NCBI GenBank assembly: GCA_037045455.1
Contig: JBAOIN010000003.1
Location: 558,001-622,000 of the forward strand
Source: JADKAV01 sp037045455
GTDB taxonomy: Bacteria > Actinomycetota > Actinomycetes > S36-B12 > UBA10799
Direction of reading: 5' to 3'
Length of the DNA: 64,000 nucleotides
The notes under the pieces were generated by a model. The model saw only the letters and a program-made list of their open reading frames with translations, had not been told where the DNA came from and ran no database searches. Every line of letters starts with the position of its first letter. Position 1 is the first letter of the stretch. A program made the position numbers and the translations under genes. This document shows positions 60,936 to 64,000 of the stretch, in pieces.

Positions 60936-63484
60936 TTAGCAGGTTCCTCTTCTTTCGCGACGACCGTGTCGTACAGCCCGTAGTGCCGCAGGCCTTCGTG
61001 GCTTTCGATTCCCGTGTATGACAGCGAAGAGTCCTCGTACCTGCGGAACGCGAACACTGCCTGGTTCATGTGGGCGCTGTTGAAAACGTTCAGTGAGACA
61101 AGCAAGTTGAAGTCTTCGACGGTCAGCCCTGTCACGGTCTTGAAGAGATCCGGCTCCAGCTTCGTGATCACGTCCTTGAGCGTGTTCTCGCGGAAGTCCG
61201 TCAGATACATGAACGCAGGAATGCGAGTCGCGAACTTGATCAGCTTGTCTTGAATCTGCTTGCGCTTGGACTTGTACTCCTTCTCCTCCGCGGTCAGTTC
61301 CCTCTTTTCTTTGGGAGTGATGTCGTCGCCCTTGGTCTTTTTCGTCTCTTTGACCTTCTCGCTCTTGTTCACCACCGTCTCGAAGACGTCACTGCCGAGC
61401 GCCCGGAAGCCTTCGATCCGCATGATCGCGTCCAGGGCCTTGGGGTCAGACATGATGCGTTTCAGGGTGTCGTTGTCGACGTTCACCAACAGCGCCGATT
61501 CCCACTTGCGTGCCAAGAGCGTCGCCGAGGTCCCAGCCATGGCGATGTCAAGGACTCCGCCGGCGTCGACCTGGGTCATGTGTGAACCGTCGTACGCCAA
61601 GACCGGAAGGAACCTCACGAGGTCTTTCACCGCGTCCTCAGGGTTGGCAGCCTCTGGAGCGAGGCCGGAGCCGTACTCCGCGATCTGACGAAGCGCTCGC
61701 GTCGGTGCGAAGTCGAAGACGAAGCAGACCGGTTTCAGGATCAGCTCTTGGTTGGGGTCGTCCCCGTTGGGGTTCTTGATCGACCAGGGTGACTGCACGC
61801 GGAAAGCCGCCTGGAAATAGGTCTCCGGCGATTGCAGGTTGCGAAGCATCAGGATCGCCGACCATTGCGGGACGGTTACACCCGTGGTGAGCTTGCCGCA
61901 GGACAAAGTGATGGTCTTCGTGTCGTGCCCATTGCCAATGGCCTCCCGCACCGGCGGTAGAGCAGCCAACCCGACCCCTGCCCCGGGACCGGCCACGGTC
62001 AGCACCTTGTAGTCGTGGAAGAACACGTTGTGCTTCTCAGCCAGTAGGTTCGCCATGGCATGACAGGAAGCCACTGTCGGCAAGAACCAAAACGAGTGGT
62101 TCAGGTAAGGCAGGAGGCGTACATCCGAGTAGGGGAACGGCGGCTTGCGCGCTCCGAGTTTGAGATTGTCCACCTGCGTCGACGCATACGCTCCGCGGAT
62201 GATGTCCAGCCATTTCTGGACCTCGTTCTTGTGCGTGAACTCCGCAGTGGCACCCTCACCGGAAGCAGCGAAGAACTCGTTCAGATCGAACTCGTCGAAC
62301 TCCCCTTGGCTGGCGATCGCGAGGAGTTCATCAGGCATCTGGTAGGTCATCAAGCGCATCTCTGGCAGCGCTGCGTAAGGATTTCGTGCGTCAGGATGCC
62401 GCTGCGGCCACTCCCCCTTGGCGCGCTGCTCATCCGTGTACGTCCAGTTGAAGATCTGCTCTTCGATGAACTCCCCGGTGGCCAGCGCCTTGAATGGGGT
62501 GCCCGACAGGTACAGGTAGGCCTTCGTGGTGATCGGCAGGAAGTCCTTCTCGCTCTCGCCGAGGACGTCGAAATCCTCATTGAAGACTTCAAGGTCGGAC
62601 GTGAAGGCGACTTTCATCTCCTTCTTCGCTTCAGCCTCGTCCTCGCCCTCGAACAACTCTTGAGCGCTGTCCCGCCACGCTCCAAAGTGGTACTCATCGA
62701 AGACGACCAGATCCCAGTTCGTCTCGTGGAGCCAGGCGTTCTTGGCTTTGATACCGCCGGCCTTATCGCGGCCGAGCAGATCTTGAAAGGACCCGAAGTA
62801 CACCAACGGATGACTCAGATCTGCCGTCGTTGGATCAGCCTCCGTATTTCGTGAGAGGTACTGCCAGCCGTCAAAGTCCGCGTGCGACTCCAGGTCTTGC
62901 TGCCAGGCATCCTCGACTGCCGGCTTGAAAGTCACCACGAGGATCTTCTTCGCCCCCAACTTCTTGGCCAGTTGGTATGTCGCGAAGGTCTTACCGAACC
63001 GCATCTTTGCGTTCCACAAGAACCGTGGAACAGCGTGCATGTCCTCGTGCCAGATCGAGTGGAAGTAAGCATGCGTCTTGTTCACGGCAGCTGCCTGTTC
63101 GGGACGCATCGGGAACGTCAGGTGATGCGCTCCGGTCAGAACTCGCCCCAGCTTCAACTCGGTGATCGCAGTTAGAACATCGTCGGCTGTGCACTCCATC
63201 CACTCCAGGCCAGCGCTGCGAAACCCCTTCTTCCGCAGTCTGGCCCGCACGTCATGGTCAGAGAAGAGTGTGCCGTCCATGCGCTCAGCGAGCTGGTCGA
63301 CTTTGATTTCGTAGTTGGCGACCTTCGCGGTTCGGAGTTGCTGATCGACACGAGTTCTTACGCCCTGCGTGGTCTGCCCAATCTTCAACTGTCCTAGATG
63401 GCCTTGGTCATCTATGGAGTAGGCGTATATCCGCAGACGAGCCTGTGGCTTGTCGGGTAGGAGTTCTTCGATTGGCCTAGTCAT
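60932..63484 (-). CDS. GIY-YIG nuclease / SF2 helicase fusion (restriction-like)
   Basis: An 850-residue protein. Residues 15-105 resemble a GIY-YIG nuclease of the T5orf172 type (RIYAYS, LKIGQTTQGVRTRV, GLEWMEC with a candidate catalytic Glu94). From 120 follows a superfamily 2 translocase: Walker A NAKMRFGKT (158-166), VVFDEYHFGAW (DEYH at 263-266), YLSGTPFKAL, and QAAFRVQSP as motif VI. A charged coiled region (about 690-750) precedes a C-terminal helical part. It has no methylase domain; that is supplied by the upstream gene, which it overlaps by 8 bases. This is probably the cleavage and translocation subunit of a restriction system. Confidence 0.82.
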   Translation of the reverse strand: MTRPIEELLPDKPQARLRIYAYSIDDQGHLGQLKIGQTTQGVRTRVDQQLRTAKVANYEIKVDQLAERMDGTLFSDHDVRARLRKKGFRSAGLEWMECTADDVLTAITELKLGRVLTGAHHLTFPMRPEQAAAVNKTHAYFHSIWHEDMHAVPRFLWNAKMRFGKTFATYQLAKKLGAKKILVVTFKPAVEDAWQQDLESHADFDGWQYLSRNTEADPTTADLSHPLVYFGSFQDLLGRDKAGGIKAKNAWLHETNWDLVVFDEYHFGAWRDSAQELFEGEDEAEAKKEMKVAFTSDLEVFNEDFDVLGESEKDFLPITTKAYLYLSGTPFKALATGEFIEEQIFNWTYTDEQRAKGEWPQRHPDARNPYAALPEMRLMTYQMPDELLAIASQGEFDEFDLNEFFAASGEGATAEFTHKNEVQKWLDIIRGAYASTQVDNLKLGARKPPFPYSDVRLLPYLNHSFWFLPTVASCHAMANLLAEKHNVFFHDYKVLTVAGPGAGVGLAALPPVREAIGNGHDTKTITLSCGKLTTGVTVPQWSAILMLRNLQSPETYFQAAFRVQSPWSIKNPNGDDPNQELILKPVCFVFDFAPTRALRQIAEYGSGLAPEAANPEDAVKDLVRFLPVLAYDGSHMTQVDAGGVLDIAMAGTSATLLARKWESALLVNVDNDTLKRIMSDPKALDAIMRIEGFRALGSDVFETVVNKSEKVKETKKTKGDDITPKEKRELTAEEKEYKSKRKQIQDKLIKFATRIPAFMYLTDFRENTLKDVITKLEPDLFKTVTGLTVEDFNLLVSLNVFNSAHMNQAVFAFRRYEDSSLSYTGIESHEGLRHYGLYDTVVAKEEEPAK

Positions 63485-64000
63485 CGGGCATATCCATTGG
63501 CCGGATGACTGACTCGATGAAAGAGACCTCTTCGTCGGTCAACGCGTACTTCGCATACAGTTCGACATCGGTCCAATGCCGATCCCAGACTTGCGCAGGC
63601 ACCCATGCGTAGGTGTTGCGGAAGACATCCTGGCTCGGCTTGCGAAGCGACACTAGGAATCGAGCGAACCTCGTGCACAGATATGAAGCGAAGCTCGTGG
63701 TTTCGTCCTTTGACCTGAAAGGCCCGGCAACCAGATAGGTCTGGGTACAAGCGGAACCGGGGCCGGCGACGATCGACGGGCCAAGAACGAGGTCGACGCC
63801 AGTCCGTTCTCGCTCCCGCCCCGACCCTGTCTTGGGTAGCAGCAGTTTCCACTCATCAATCAGGTGGACGTTCTTGGTTATCGCTTCGCGCGGCAACGCG
63901 CCCCGCACTCGAGTAGTGCCAACGTTCGCATACAGGAGAACTTGGCCCTCTGCGGGCGGCGAGTCCCGTTCATATCCCCCAAAGTTCGTGGCCAAGCCGA
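63477..64000 (-). CDS. Eco57I-like methylase, C-terminal fragment
   Basis: The last 173 residues of a larger protein cut by the window end. It reads LIDEWKLLLPKTGSG, VDLVLGPSIVAGPGSACTQTYL, FASYLCTRFARFLVSLRK, and ends EVSFIESVIRPMDM. These resemble the target-recognition and C-terminal part of Eco57I-type adenine methylases. The catalytic NPPY region would be outside the window. There is no start here; TTG 63995 is not a real start. It overlaps the helicase ATG by 8 bases, indicating a coupled operon. Confidence 0.65.
   Translation of the reverse strand, partial: GLATNFGGYERDSPPAEGQVLLYANVGTTRVRGALPREAITKNVHLIDEWKLLLPKTGSGRERERTGVDLVLGPSIVAGPGSACTQTYLVAGPFRSKDETTSFASYLCTRFARFLVSLRKPSQDVFRNTYAWVPAQVWDRHWTDVELYAKYALTDEEVSFIESVIRPMDMPDD

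Overview
The window is a high-GC actinobacterial chromosome segment. Markers are a complete Pup-proteasome locus (Pup, PrcA/PrcB, PafA, Dop, ARC/Mpa), RbpA, the mycothiol ligase MshC, F420-type oxidoreductase, HelY, and the DUF3090/SCO1664/phosphomutase cluster. Gene order from the exonuclease and HelY to MshC and UppP resembles the equivalent mycobacterial region. No rRNA, tRNA or CRISPR array was seen.

Layout. 1-5.6 kb: VOC fragment, DinB/DUF664 protein, UvrA-like ATPase, amidase, glycerophosphodiesterase. 5.6-15.2 kb: RbpA behind a SigR-type promoter; a minus-strand operon (Xaa-Pro peptidase, degenerate amidohydrolase, Lnt, polyprenol-phosphate mannose synthase); 5'-3' exonuclease; HelY; lipid kinase. 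15.2-25.4 kb: TatC/TatA, zinc-ribbon protein, two FKBP isomerases, PafA, PrcA, PrcB, Pup; then Dop, inverted relative to the rest; then ARC and TrmI. 25.5-31 kb: M50 protease, RecB-like nuclease, ABC exporter pair. 31-40 kb: HAD phosphatase, MetH, Pgi, 6-phosphogluconate dehydrogenase, MshC, SCO1664-like protein. 40-54 kb: DUF3090 protein, phosphomutase, CorA, UppP, F420 enzyme, aldo-keto reductase, maltokinase, AidB-like dehydrogenase, DUF2505 and cupin proteins, ZapE, RibD-like reductase, a TacAT toxin-antitoxin pair, and split NHEJ enzymes (ligase plus polymerase/primase). 54.3 kb to the end: an accessory island opened by a tyrosine recombinase, carrying exported proteins, a variant PD-(D/E)XK protein, a lipoprotein pair, and a restriction-like operon of Eco57I-like methylase (cut by the window end), GIY-YIG/helicase fusion and PD-(D/E)XK-DUF5655 nuclease.

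Three window-wide patterns stand out. First, about 17 single-base frameshifts hit conserved, often essential genes, so most are probably sequence errors. Second, many genes appear leaderless, with a TANNNT box 6-8 bases before a GTG or ATG. Third, nested palindromes of 45-105 bp fill most spaces between converging genes; two families recur.
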